A stretch of 18,217 nt of DNA, taken from contig JBKPQY010000238.1 of the NCBI GenBank assembly GCA_046734315.1, positions 1-18,217 on the forward strand. Reading direction: 5' to 3'. Origin of the DNA: DASXRA01 sp046734315. Lineage in GTDB: Bacteria > Actinomycetota > Actinomycetes > Mycobacteriales > Jatrophihabitantaceae. The notes under the pieces were generated by a model. It did no database searches and was not told where the DNA came from. It worked only from the letters and a program-made list of their open reading frames with translations. Positions 6,563-14,740 of the stretch are shown piece after piece (position 1 is the first letter of the stretch; each line of letters begins with the position of its first letter). The position numbers and the translations under genes were made by a program.

Positions 6563-7258
6563 ATGAATCGAAAACCTGGTTCCTCATCCGACGAGGCTGA
6601 TCACGCTCGGCTGGCGCCGGAAAGCTACGCCTGGCCGCTGACGGCCATCGTTCTCACGATCTTGCCACAGGTCCTCGTACCGGTTCGCGACCGAGTAGGT
6701 CCCCCGTCAGTCGTTCCGATCGTCGAGGCTGCCGTCGTTCTCATTATGTTGATTATCGCCGCGAAGCCTGGGCCGGTCCCGCGCCAGGCCCGTCCCACGG
6801 TCATGACCCTCCTCGGTGCGCTCATCGTGGCCAATGCCGCAGCCGCCGCCCGGCTCGTCGTGTTGGTGCTCGACGGCGGCAAGGTGGACGGAATCGCCCT
6901 GACCGCCGGTCGGTTGCTTGTCGCCGGCGCACTGGTTCTATTTACGAATGTGATCACCTTCGGGGTGCTGTACTGGCAATTGGATCTCGGTGGTCCGGCC
7001 GGCCGCGTCGTCGACCCAATGCCTTACCCGGACTTCCAGTTTCCCCAGACGGAAACGTCAGGACTCGCGCCCCCGAACTGGCGACCGCGCTTCCTCGATT
7101 ACCTCTACGTCGCATACACCAACATCGTCGCCTTCAGCCCGACTGACACGATGCCGCTCAGCGGCCGCGCGAAAGCACTCATGGCGTTGCAGTCACTCGT
7201 CTCCGTCGTCGTGGTTGTCGTCGTGCTCGCCAGAGTCATCAACATCCTGCCCACCTGA
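6563..7258 (+). CDS. Polytopic membrane protein with a pore-loop-like C-terminus (unknown function)
   Basis: The 231-residue protein has likely membrane helices at about 24-42, 50-67, 79-103, 114-139 and 207-228, plus a short hydrophobic dip around 179-191. The C-terminal FLDYLYVAYTNIVAF, then SPTDTMPLSGRAKALM, then ALQSLVS followed by a valine-rich helix, has the spacing of a two-helix ion-channel pore (pore helix, filter, P-x-x-x-R-x-x, inner helix). Where K+ channels have a TVGYGD-type filter, this one has VAFSPTD. It also resembles DUF1345-type membrane proteins. I do not recognise a specific gene. GAGGACGG just upstream is a weak Shine-Dalgarno, and the gene may be co-transcribed with the HesB-like gene 124 bases upstream. 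It ends convergently with the LuxR gene. Confidence 0.75.
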   Translation: MNRKPGSSSDEADHARLAPESYAWPLTAIVLTILPQVLVPVRDRVGPPSVVPIVEAAVVLIMLIIAAKPGPVPRQARPTVMTLLGALIVANAAAAARLVVLVLDGGKVDGIALTAGRLLVAGALVLFTNVITFGVLYWQLDLGGPAGRVVDPMPYPDFQFPQTETSGLAPPNWRPRFLDYLYVAYTNIVAFSPTDTMPLSGRAKALMALQSLVSVVVVVVVLARVINILPT

Positions 7259-7302
7259 ACTCGCGCGTCGATCGCAGCGTCGTCCGGCAGGTGCTGATCC
7301 GG

Positions 7303-9630
7303 CTACACGCCGACCAGGCCGATTGCCGACGCTTTCTGTACTGCGTCGTTGCGAGAGGAGACGCCGAGCTTGCGGTAGATCGCCTTGACCTGGGTCTTAA
7401 CCGTATGGCTGGAGACAAAGAGTCGCTCCGCGATCATGTCGGCGGTCAGATGAGTTTGCAGATAGGGCAGCAGCCGCAACTCGGCTTGGGTAAGTGGCAG
7501 CGGCCCTATCGCCCCGGAGGCGGCGGTGGAAGCAAGGACGCCACGGAAATCTCTGAGCTCGCCGATGAGGGCCCCGAGGGCGGGGCGGTGGCTCAGGATG
7601 TCGTCGATCTCGAGGAGCAGCCGACGGGCCGTGGCGAGATCGGAAACTGCCAGGTAGAGCCTTGCCAGCTGCAGCCGGAGCCGGACTGCGAGATAAGGCA
7701 GCAGGGAGGTGGCCGCCGGGCGTGCCCGCATCGCGCGGCTCAGCTGCTGCTGCGCTTCCTTCAGGTCACCACGGCGCAGGGAGAGCCTCGCCGCCGCCGC
7801 GAAGGTCGCGATACTGCAGGCATAGTCATGCATCCGGTTCGCGTCGACCACGGCAAGCGCGTGCTCCAGTCGGACGGCAGCCTCGTCCCAATCGCCACGG
7901 TCCATAGCCAGCCAGGCGAGCTGAGATTCGCAGATGGGAATCGTGGCGAAGTTGCTCATTGTGGCGGCAGCCGCGGACGCTTGGGCGAATGCGGCGCCTG
8001 CCTCGTCGACGTGTCCGGCGAGCAAGTGCGCCTCCGCGAACAACCACAATGCGGTGTCGCGCCATGGGCTCGAGGCCGATTCCTGGACAACAGCGAAGGT
8101 CGCATCGGCCATCATCGAGTCGGGACCCGTGGCGCACATGGCGGCCCGCAACATGGCCCTGGCCGAGTCGAATGAGGCGGAGCCATCCCCGGGCACGAGA
8201 TCGAACGACGCAGCGTCAACCACCGCCGCCCACCGCTGGGCCCCACTTGTATCGCCGGTCAGCACGCTCTCCCAGCATTTGAGCACTGCGAGCGGTGGGT
8301 AGCGTTCAATGTTCAGATCGCCGATCGCCCGATACCAGCGCTGCACAGTTGACAGCTGCCCGGACATGTAGGTCGGTTGGACCAACCTGGTGACCAGGCG
8401 CGTGGTGCGGTCCCGGTCGGTGGTGTGCAGCAGGTGCTCGGCGGCCCGTGCGGGCGAGCCGCTGGACTCATACCAATCGGCGGCTCGGCGGTGCAGCGTC
8501 GGGATGATGTCGGGTTCGGTGCGGCGCAGCTCAGCGAGCAGGAACTCCCGGAAGAGTGCGTGGTAGCGATACCAATTCCGCTGGCGGTCCAGCGGACGCA
8601 TGAACAGACTGTGTGCCTCTACGCGGCGCAGGTGAACGGCCGCCGCTGAGGAACCGAGGAGCGCATTGCAGAGCGGGGCACAGAGCTGATCCAGCACGGC
8701 CGTGCGGCGCAGGAACCGCTGGACAGCCTTCGGCTGCTGACTCAGGGCCTCGCTGTACAGGTAGTCGGCGACATACCGGTCGTCACCGGTGATCATCCGC
8801 GTCCGGCTGCGGCTCTCCTTCGCGATCAACGCAGCGAGGTAAAGGCCGACCGGCCAGCCTTCTGTCCGCTCGGTCACCGCGGCCGCCAGCTCAGGATTCG
8901 CGCTTACCCCTGCGTTTGAGAAGATCTTGGTAGTCCCGGCTGCGTCGAGAGCCAGATCGCCGACGCCGAACTCCAACGCGTCGCCTGAGGCTCGCAGCCG
9001 TGGCACGTGAGGCTGCTCGGAACGGCTCGTGGCGGCCAGTTGAGATCCCGGGGGTAGCGCCGAGATCATCATGGCCAGCACGTCATGGCAGGCCGGTGAC
9101 TGCAGCTTGTGGAGATCGTCGAGCATGAAAACGAACGGAATGCAGCTTGCCCGGAACTCCGACGCCAGTCGTGGCGCAGCGCGGCCGAGCACCGACACGC
9201 CATGACGTCGCCGGCCCACGATCAGGTCCCCGCGGCCGAGGCCGGCTCGGCTGTACGCGTACGCAAGCGAGGCGAGCAAAGTCGCAGGATCGTCGTCGAA
9301 GCGATCGAGGGAGAGCCAGGCCACCGGGCGATCCTCGCTGTCCGCCCATTCCGCCAGAAACGTCGACTTGCCGTAGCCCGGTGGTGCCGTGACCGCGATG
9401 AGGCGGCAACCGCTTGAACGAGCGGTCTCTATCAGATCGCCACGGCCAAGTGCGCCCGGGCGAGGTTGCGGGACGGAAAACTTGGCATCGAGAAGTACCT
9501 GGCTGAGCACAGCGGCCGGCTGCAGCGCCTCGTCAGGGTCCAGGTTCACGGCAGAACCTTCGCCCGTCTCTGAACGCAACCTCACACCCGGCGGCGGCGC
9601 TTGCGAGAGTCGCCCCCTGCGACTCGGCAT
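7303..9630 (-). CDS. LAL/MalT-type ATP-binding LuxR transcriptional regulator
   Basis: From the ATG at 9630 the protein is 775 residues. An STAND-type ATPase module follows a short leader: a P-loop APPGYGKST at residues 82-90, a Walker B FVFMLDD at 166-172, and a downstream EGWPVGLYLAAL helix typical of MalT-like NTPases. The middle is made of TPR-like helical repeats (for example MDRGDWDEAAVRLEHAL), which sense ligand in this class. The last 65 residues are a LuxR helix-turn-helix (LTQAELRLLPYL, TADMIAERLFVSSHTVKTQV, AIYRKLGVSSRNDAV). The start was placed by GGAGGG; the longer open frame upstream runs antisense through cydC and is rejected. It lies 131 bases beyond cydC on the same strand, so it may be read from the cyd operon and may regulate it, but no ligand or target is visible. 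Confidence 0.92.
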   Translation of the reverse strand: MPSRRGRLSQAPPPGVRLRSETGEGSAVNLDPDEALQPAAVLSQVLLDAKFSVPQPRPGALGRGDLIETARSSGCRLIAVTAPPGYGKSTFLAEWADSEDRPVAWLSLDRFDDDPATLLASLAYAYSRAGLGRGDLIVGRRRHGVSVLGRAAPRLASEFRASCIPFVFMLDDLHKLQSPACHDVLAMMISALPPGSQLAATSRSEQPHVPRLRASGDALEFGVGDLALDAAGTTKIFSNAGVSANPELAAAVTERTEGWPVGLYLAALIAKESRSRTRMITGDDRYVADYLYSEALSQQPKAVQRFLRRTAVLDQLCAPLCNALLGSSAAAVHLRRVEAHSLFMRPLDRQRNWYRYHALFREFLLAELRRTEPDIIPTLHRRAADWYESSGSPARAAEHLLHTTDRDRTTRLVTRLVQPTYMSGQLSTVQRWYRAIGDLNIERYPPLAVLKCWESVLTGDTSGAQRWAAVVDAASFDLVPGDGSASFDSARAMLRAAMCATGPDSMMADATFAVVQESASSPWRDTALWLFAEAHLLAGHVDEAGAAFAQASAAAATMSNFATIPICESQLAWLAMDRGDWDEAAVRLEHALAVVDANRMHDYACSIATFAAAARLSLRRGDLKEAQQQLSRAMRARPAATSLLPYLAVRLRLQLARLYLAVSDLATARRLLLEIDDILSHRPALGALIGELRDFRGVLASTAASGAIGPLPLTQAELRLLPYLQTHLTADMIAERLFVSSHTVKTQVKAIYRKLGVSSRNDAVQKASAIGLVGV

Positions 9631-9634
9631 GATT

Positions 9635-9640
9635 CCCTCC
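9635..9640 (-). promoter_or_regulatory. Ribosome binding site deciding the LAL regulator start
   Basis: On the minus strand GGAGGG stands 4 bases before the ATG at 9630. It favours this start over the in-frame ATG about six codons upstream and over all starts inside cydC. Confidence 0.55.
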
Positions 9641-9761
9641 GGAGCCATCGCGGCATGCTGTTCTCTTGGGTGATCGCCGTTGGTCCGCGTCTGCTGAGCG
9701 TTTCCACGCTCCCCTCGGCGGAGACAGCACCACATCATCCGCAACGGGTGAGCGGTTGACT

Positions 9762-11585
9762 TCATACGGTGCTCCCTGCCGGTATGACCCTGGCCGCCGG
9801 GATTGTGCTGCCGTCCGTGAACCCGCCGCCGCGCTCCCACAACTGCTGGTAGTGCCCACCTGCGTGGCGAAGTTCCTGGTGGCTGCCCTTTTCGACGACG
9901 CTTCCCCGCGCGAGGACCACGATCTGGTCGACCTGATCGAGCCCGTCGAGTTCGTGGGTGATGAGCAAGACCGAACGACCCTTGGTGGCGTGCAGCACAT
10001 CGGCGGTGAGCGCCCGGCGGGCAGGTGGGTCTACGTGGGCGGTGGGCTCGTCGAGGATCAGCAGTGCCGGGTCCGCCAGGAAAGCCCGGGCGAGCGCCAG
10101 CCGCTGCCGTTCGCCACCGGAGACGGCCGCCCCATGGCTGCCGACCGGGGTATCCCAGCCTTGGGGCAGAGAGACGATCCACGGCAGCAGCCGGGCGCGA
10201 GCTGCCGCGGCCTCCAGCTCCTCGTCGGTGGCACCCGGCCGGGCCAGCCGCAGGTTGTCGCGGATGGTCGTGTCGAAAAGATGTGGGTCTTGCGGGCACC
10301 CGCCAACGACCGACCGTACGTCGTCGGCCGCGTAGTCGGCCAGGTCGTGGCCGTCGAGGAAAGCGGTGCCCCCGGACACCTCACAGAACCGCATGAGCAC
10401 TGCGGCTACGGTTGATTTACCAGCTCCGTTCGCGCCTACGAGCGCCACTCGCCGCCCCGGCGGCAGGTCGAGGCTGATCCGATCCAAGGCGGGCGGCGCA
10501 TCGGGGTGATAACGCACGGTGACATCGCGTAGCTGGATGCTGAACGGCCTCGACGGGATGGGTCGCGGGCGACACGGATCCTGGACGGGATCAGGCGTGT
10601 CGGTGACTGCCACGATCCTGCCCGCGGAGACGCTGCCCTGGCTGAGCTGGACGGCGGCGGCGGGCAGGGCGCTGACCGCCTCGAACGCGGCCAGCGCGGT
10701 CAGGGTGAGCACCGCCAGCGGCACCCGGGACAGTGCGCCGTTCCCGGTGGCGGCGACGCCCAGCAGCAGGACTGCCCAGACCGTGAGGCCGGTGACCGCG
10801 CTCATCAGCCCAGCGCCCAGGGCGGAAGCCGCCGCAGTCCGGCGGTCGAGCCGGGTCAGCTCGGCGTCCACCGCGTCGGCGTGGCCGAGCGCTGCGCCGG
10901 CGGCCCCGAAGGCCTGCAGGTCAGCCGCCCCGTCGAAGAGGTCGGTCATGGTCGCGGCTAGGTGACCGCGGGCGGGTGCGGCCGCCCGGGCGGCCTTCCT
11001 ACCCACAGCAGCCGCGGCGGCCGGCACAACAAGGCCGGCGATCAGCACGCCGGCCGCCAGCACGGCTCCGGCTGGGGCGAGGATGAGCAGGCACACAAAC
11101 ACCGCTCCGCCACCGACCAGGGCAGCGGCCAGGACGGGGGTGACGCCGCGGATGAACAGGTCCTGCGTCGCATCCACGTCCGAGATCAATCGGGCGAGCA
11201 AGTCCCCGGACCGGAATAGCGCGAGCCCGCTCGGTGCCAGCGCCTCCAGCCGACGCCAGATGGTGACCCGTACCCGTGCCAGCACGCGGAATGCGACGTC
11301 GTGCGAGGCCAGCCGCTCCAGGTAGCGGAACACGCCCCGGCCGATGCTGAGCGCGCGTACCGCGACCACCGCCGCCGAGATCGCGATGATGCTGGGGTGC
11401 TGGGACGCCTTGGCCAGCAGGAATCCGGACACGGCGAGCAGGGCGACACCGCAGCCTGTGGCCGCGGCGCCGGAGACTACCGCAGCGAGCAGCCTGCGGC
11501 GCAGCGGGCGAGCCACCGCCAGCAGCCGCAGTAGCGCAGGCCGCTGATCTCGCTCCGGGCGGACGCCGCCGGGGCCGGCTGTCAT
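9762..11585 (-). CDS. cydC: CydC, subunit of the CydDC thiol exporter (ABC transporter)
   Basis: This 607-residue half-transporter has a six-helix membrane domain (about 30-320) with the CydC-like SIGRGVFRYLERLASHDVAF signature. The nucleotide-binding domain has Walker A GANGAGKS (384-391), QDPHLFDTTIRDNL, the signature VSGGERQ (488-494), Walker B LLILDEPTAHVD (508-519) and LLITHEL with the switch histidine. CydC pairs with CydD to export cysteine or glutathione-type thiols (mycothiol precursors are a possible actinobacterial counterpart) across the cytoplasmic membrane, which is needed to assemble cytochrome bd. Its ATG overlaps the TGA of cydD by four bases (ATGA), so the two are translationally coupled. 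The tail after residue 570 is unusually glycine- and alanine-rich but is still the natural end of the frame. Confidence 0.93.
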   Translation of the reverse strand: MTAGPGGVRPERDQRPALLRLLAVARPLRRRLLAAVVSGAAATGCGVALLAVSGFLLAKASQHPSIIAISAAVVAVRALSIGRGVFRYLERLASHDVAFRVLARVRVTIWRRLEALAPSGLALFRSGDLLARLISDVDATQDLFIRGVTPVLAAALVGGGAVFVCLLILAPAGAVLAAGVLIAGLVVPAAAAAVGRKAARAAAPARGHLAATMTDLFDGAADLQAFGAAGAALGHADAVDAELTRLDRRTAAASALGAGLMSAVTGLTVWAVLLLGVAATGNGALSRVPLAVLTLTALAAFEAVSALPAAAVQLSQGSVSAGRIVAVTDTPDPVQDPCRPRPIPSRPFSIQLRDVTVRYHPDAPPALDRISLDLPPGRRVALVGANGAGKSTVAAVLMRFCEVSGGTAFLDGHDLADYAADDVRSVVGGCPQDPHLFDTTIRDNLRLARPGATDEELEAAAARARLLPWIVSLPQGWDTPVGSHGAAVSGGERQRLALARAFLADPALLILDEPTAHVDPPARRALTADVLHATKGRSVLLITHELDGLDQVDQIVVLARGSVVEKGSHQELRHAGGHYQQLWERGGGFTDGSTIPAARVIPAGSTV

Positions 11586-13303
11586 GGGTTGGCCGCCATG
11601 GCAAGCGCGCTCGCCGGCCGGGACGCGACGCCCGCCGGGCTGTCGTCGAAGGTGATGACCTGGCTGACGCCCTCGGCGCGCGCGTACCGATGGGTGGCCA
11701 CGACGATCGTGCGGCCTGCCATCGCCTCATGGATCACGCGGTCGATACCCGCGGCGGCAGCCGGCGCGAGATGGGCGGTCGGCTCGTCGAGAAGGAGCAG
11801 CGGGGCGTCCCGCAGGAACGCCCGAGCAAGGGCGAGCTGTTGCCGCTGGCCCGAGGAGAGCTGGCCCGCCCCCTCTCCCAGTCGGGTGTCGTAGCCGTGC
11901 GGCAGCGCCTCAATGAACGCTGCCGCTCCGGCGAGCCTGGCGACGTCTTCGACGGCGGCCCGGGTGGCGTGGGGCCGGCCGAGGGCAACGTTGTCCGCGA
12001 CCGAACCGGCGAACAGCCGTGGATGCTGCGGCACCCAGGCGATCTGGGCACGCCAGGCGTCGAGCGGGACGGCGGCCAGGTCGATTCCGCTGACGTTTGC
12101 GCTTCCCGCGGCCGGCTCGACAAACCGCAGCAGCAGCCGCAGCAGCGTGCTCTTTCCCGTTCCGCTGGGCCCGGCAAGCATGATCAGCTCACCGGGACCG
12201 ATGGCCAGGCTGAGCGGGCCCAAGGCCGGAAGGTCCCTGCCCGCGTAAGCCACGGTCACGCGGCTGAGTCGTATGGTGGCCGAGCGGAGGTCGGGAACAG
12301 GTGCGATGCGGGCGGCACGCGGGGCCGTGGCCTGGACGGTCTGTGGGTTCGGCGGGGTCTCGAGAATCTGGAAGATGCTCTCAGCGGCGGCGGCACCCTC
12401 TGCGCTGGCGTGGTACTGCGCGGCTACGGCCCGCAACGGGAGGTAAGCCTCCGGGGTGAGCAGGAGCACCACGAGTGCGGCCTGATACGGCATGTGCCCG
12501 TACAGCAGCCGCAGCCCGGTCTCGACCGCGACCACGGCCGTGGCCAGAGCGGCCGACAGTTCCAGAATCAGCGCGGACAAAAAGGCGATGCGCAGTGTCG
12601 CCATGGCCGCCGATCGGTAATCGCCGGTGACCTTCGCGATCACCTTCTCCTGGAACTTGGCCCGCCCGAACGCCTTGAGGGTAGGCAGGCCCTGAACTAC
12701 ATCCAGGAAGTGGCCGCCCAGCCGGGCCAGCAGCCGCCACTGGCGGCGGGTCTGCGCCCTGGTGTGCAGGCCCACCAGGGCAGCGAACAGCGGGATCAGC
12801 GGAAGCGTTAGCGCGATGACCACACCGGAGATCCAGTCGGTGGCGGTCACGGTCACCACGACCGCGACCGGGACCAGCACGGACAGCACCAGTTGCGGCA
12901 GGTAGCGCGAGAAGTACGAGTCCAGCCCATCCAGCCCCCGCGTCGCCTGGGCGGCAATAGCACCGGGCTGCTGCCCACCGAGCCACGCCGGCCCCAGCCT
13001 GAGGCAATGCGCGATCATCTTGCGCCGTAGCTGCGACTTGACGCTCGCAGCCGCCCGCAACGCGGCAGCCTCACCGCCGTAGGTGGCCGCGGCCCGGGCC
13101 GCGACCACAGTCAGCAGCAGCACCAGGGTGCCGGCCAATGCGTCGGCGCCGTTGCCGAGCGCAGCCGCGGCGAGCGCGTGGGCGAGCAGCGTCGCCTGCG
13201 TCAAAATGAGCCCGGTCACCAGCAGCCCGAGCAGCACGGTGACGATCAAATAGCTCCTGGCTGTCCGCGCATGGTGCAGCAGCTTCAGGTCGATAGCGCT
13301 CAT
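11582..13303 (-). CDS. cydD: CydD, subunit of the CydDC thiol exporter (ABC transporter)
   Basis: The 573-residue partner of CydC starts MSAIDLKLLHHARTARSYL, the typical CydD N-terminus. Its membrane domain (about 15-320) carries DVVQGLPTLKAFGRAK, a CydD hallmark. The ATPase domain has Walker A GPSGTGKS (378-385), the Q-loop WVPQHPRLF, signature LSSGQRQ (482-488) and Walker B LLLLDEPTAH (502-511). The SSG form of the signature (rather than SGG) fits the variable signature seen in CydD proteins. GAGGG stands just before the ATG, 13 bases after the stop of the G6PDH-like gene, so cydD is read in the same operon. Together with CydC it forms a heterodimeric exporter. Confidence 0.93.
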   Translation of the reverse strand: MSAIDLKLLHHARTARSYLIVTVLLGLLVTGLILTQATLLAHALAAAALGNGADALAGTLVLLLTVVAARAAATYGGEAAALRAAASVKSQLRRKMIAHCLRLGPAWLGGQQPGAIAAQATRGLDGLDSYFSRYLPQLVLSVLVPVAVVVTVTATDWISGVVIALTLPLIPLFAALVGLHTRAQTRRQWRLLARLGGHFLDVVQGLPTLKAFGRAKFQEKVIAKVTGDYRSAAMATLRIAFLSALILELSAALATAVVAVETGLRLLYGHMPYQAALVVLLLTPEAYLPLRAVAAQYHASAEGAAAAESIFQILETPPNPQTVQATAPRAARIAPVPDLRSATIRLSRVTVAYAGRDLPALGPLSLAIGPGELIMLAGPSGTGKSTLLRLLLRFVEPAAGSANVSGIDLAAVPLDAWRAQIAWVPQHPRLFAGSVADNVALGRPHATRAAVEDVARLAGAAAFIEALPHGYDTRLGEGAGQLSSGQRQQLALARAFLRDAPLLLLDEPTAHLAPAAAAGIDRVIHEAMAGRTIVVATHRYARAEGVSQVITFDDSPAGVASRPASALAMAANP

Positions 13304-13316
13304 GGCACCCTCGGGG

Positions 13317-14690
13317 TCACCCCGCCGGGTTGCGCCACGTTTCCCGGTCGGTCAGCAGCCGGTCCGCCTCCTTCGGGCCCCAGGTGCCCCGTGCGTAGGG
13401 GTGCACCGGGACGACATCGCCGAGCACCGGGTCGACGATCCGCCACGCGGCCTCGACGGTGTCCTGCCGGGCGAACAGCCAGCGGTCCCCGTCCAGCGCC
13501 GCGCCGATCAGCCGGTCATACGGGCGGATGTCCGATCCCGGTGACTGCGCGAACGAGAGTTCTTCGGCAAGCGGCTCCCAGCCGGCACCCGGCTTCTTAC
13601 CGTGGACGGTAAGGCCGACCGCGGTCTCCGGCCAGATCCGGAACCGCAGCGTGTCCTCAGGAACGGCGGGCTCGATGCCGAAGACGTCGTGCGGTGGGGC
13701 CTTGAAGGTGATGCTGATCTCGGTGGCAGTGACCGGCATGCACTTCCCGGCGCGGATCAAGATCGGCACCCCGGCCCAGCGCCAGGTGTTGGCGCTCAGC
13801 CGGACCGCGACGTAGCTCTCTGTGATTGATTTCGGGTCGACGCCGTCAACTTCGTGGTAACCCTCGTACTGGCCGCGCACCGTGTTCTCGGGGCTCAGCG
13901 GGCTTAGCGCGTCGACCACGGTGTGCTTGGCATCCAGCCAGGAAGCAAGGCCGGTCCCACTCGGCGGTTCTGCCAGCACAGTTGCCAGCACCTGGAGCAT
14001 GTGGTTCTGCAGCACGTCGCGAATGGCGCCGGTCCGGTCGTAGAACCGGCCGCGGTCCGAGACGTCGAACGCCTCGGACATGGTGATCTGGATGTCCTGC
14101 ACGTAGTTGCGGTTGAGCACCGGTTCGATCACCGAGTTGGCGAACCGAACGAACAGCACGTTCTCCACCGGGTCGAAAGCCAGCCAGTCGTCGACCCGGA
14201 AGATGGCGTCTTCCGGGAAGTACCGGTGCATGGTGTCGTTGAGTTGCCGCGAGGACGCCAGGTCGGTGCCGAACGGCTTTTCCACCATCACCCGCGCGCC
14301 GGCGCTGCGGCCGGCCGTGGCGATGCCCGGCGCGATCCGCCCGAACAGCACCGGAGGCACCTCGAGGTAGAACAGCACCTTCTCGCCCGCGCCGATCTCG
14401 TCGGACATGGCCTTGTAGGTGGCGTCATCGCCGAGATCCCCGTCCACGTATCGCAGCAGGTTCAGCATCTTGACCGCCGCCGGTTCGGCCGGGTCCATCC
14501 CGTTGAGCTTCAGCGATGCGGTGGCGTAGTCCCGAAACTGCTCCAGGCGCCAGCCGCTCTTGGCCACCCCGACCACCGGGACGTCGAGAACGCCTCGCTT
14601 GACCAGCCCCACCAGCGCGGGGAACGTCTCCAGTTTGGCTAGATCCCCGGTGGCCCCGAAGATCACCAGCGCGTCGACTTTGTCAGACAT
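13317..14690 (-). CDS. zwf: Glucose-6-phosphate dehydrogenase homologue with an altered substrate-binding motif
   Basis: The 457-residue protein has the nucleotide-binding GATGDLAK (12-19), VMVEKPFG, the family RVD...V-N-L-F-RFAN segment, the catalytic-histidine region DVLQNHMLQ (H230), and WRWAGVPILIRAGK. G6PDH oxidises glucose-6-phosphate to 6-phosphogluconolactone, usually making NADPH. The usual motif RIDHYLGKE reads RVDDWLAFD here (residues 165-173): D168 replaces the phosphate-binding histidine and F172 the lysine. It is therefore a divergent paralogue and may use another substrate or be poorly active. The start at 14690 is set by AGGAGGGA; a longer open frame overlaps cydB and is rejected. 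It lies inside the cyd operon, between cydB and cydD. The symbol is given by family only. Confidence 0.88.
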   Translation of the reverse strand: MSDKVDALVIFGATGDLAKLETFPALVGLVKRGVLDVPVVGVAKSGWRLEQFRDYATASLKLNGMDPAEPAAVKMLNLLRYVDGDLGDDATYKAMSDEIGAGEKVLFYLEVPPVLFGRIAPGIATAGRSAGARVMVEKPFGTDLASSRQLNDTMHRYFPEDAIFRVDDWLAFDPVENVLFVRFANSVIEPVLNRNYVQDIQITMSEAFDVSDRGRFYDRTGAIRDVLQNHMLQVLATVLAEPPSGTGLASWLDAKHTVVDALSPLSPENTVRGQYEGYHEVDGVDPKSITESYVAVRLSANTWRWAGVPILIRAGKCMPVTATEISITFKAPPHDVFGIEPAVPEDTLRFRIWPETAVGLTVHGKKPGAGWEPLAEELSFAQSPGSDIRPYDRLIGAALDGDRWLFARQDTVEAAWRIVDPVLGDVVPVHPYARGTWGPKEADRLLTDRETWRNPAG

Positions 14691-14694
14691 CTCG

Positions 14695-14702
14695 TCCCTC
14701 CT
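14695..14702 (-). promoter_or_regulatory. Ribosome binding site deciding the G6PDH-like start
   Basis: On the minus strand AGGAGGGA precedes the ATG at 14690 by four bases. It is one of the best Shine-Dalgarno matches in the operon and fixes the start at MSDKVDALVIFGATGD. Confidence 0.7.
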
Positions 14703-14740
14703 GAAAGATCGTTGCCATTCGAGAGCGCGCGGGGTGCTGC

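Noticed and set aside
9631..10299. N-terminal extension of the LAL regulator to about 998 residues
   Set aside because: The extension runs through the cydC coding region in another frame, has low-complexity arginine/proline composition and no domain. A good Shine-Dalgarno marks the start at 9630.
11690..12811. 373-residue plus-strand open frame opposite cydD
   Set aside because: Antisense shadow of an unmistakable ABC transporter gene; composition is low-complexity and no domain is visible.
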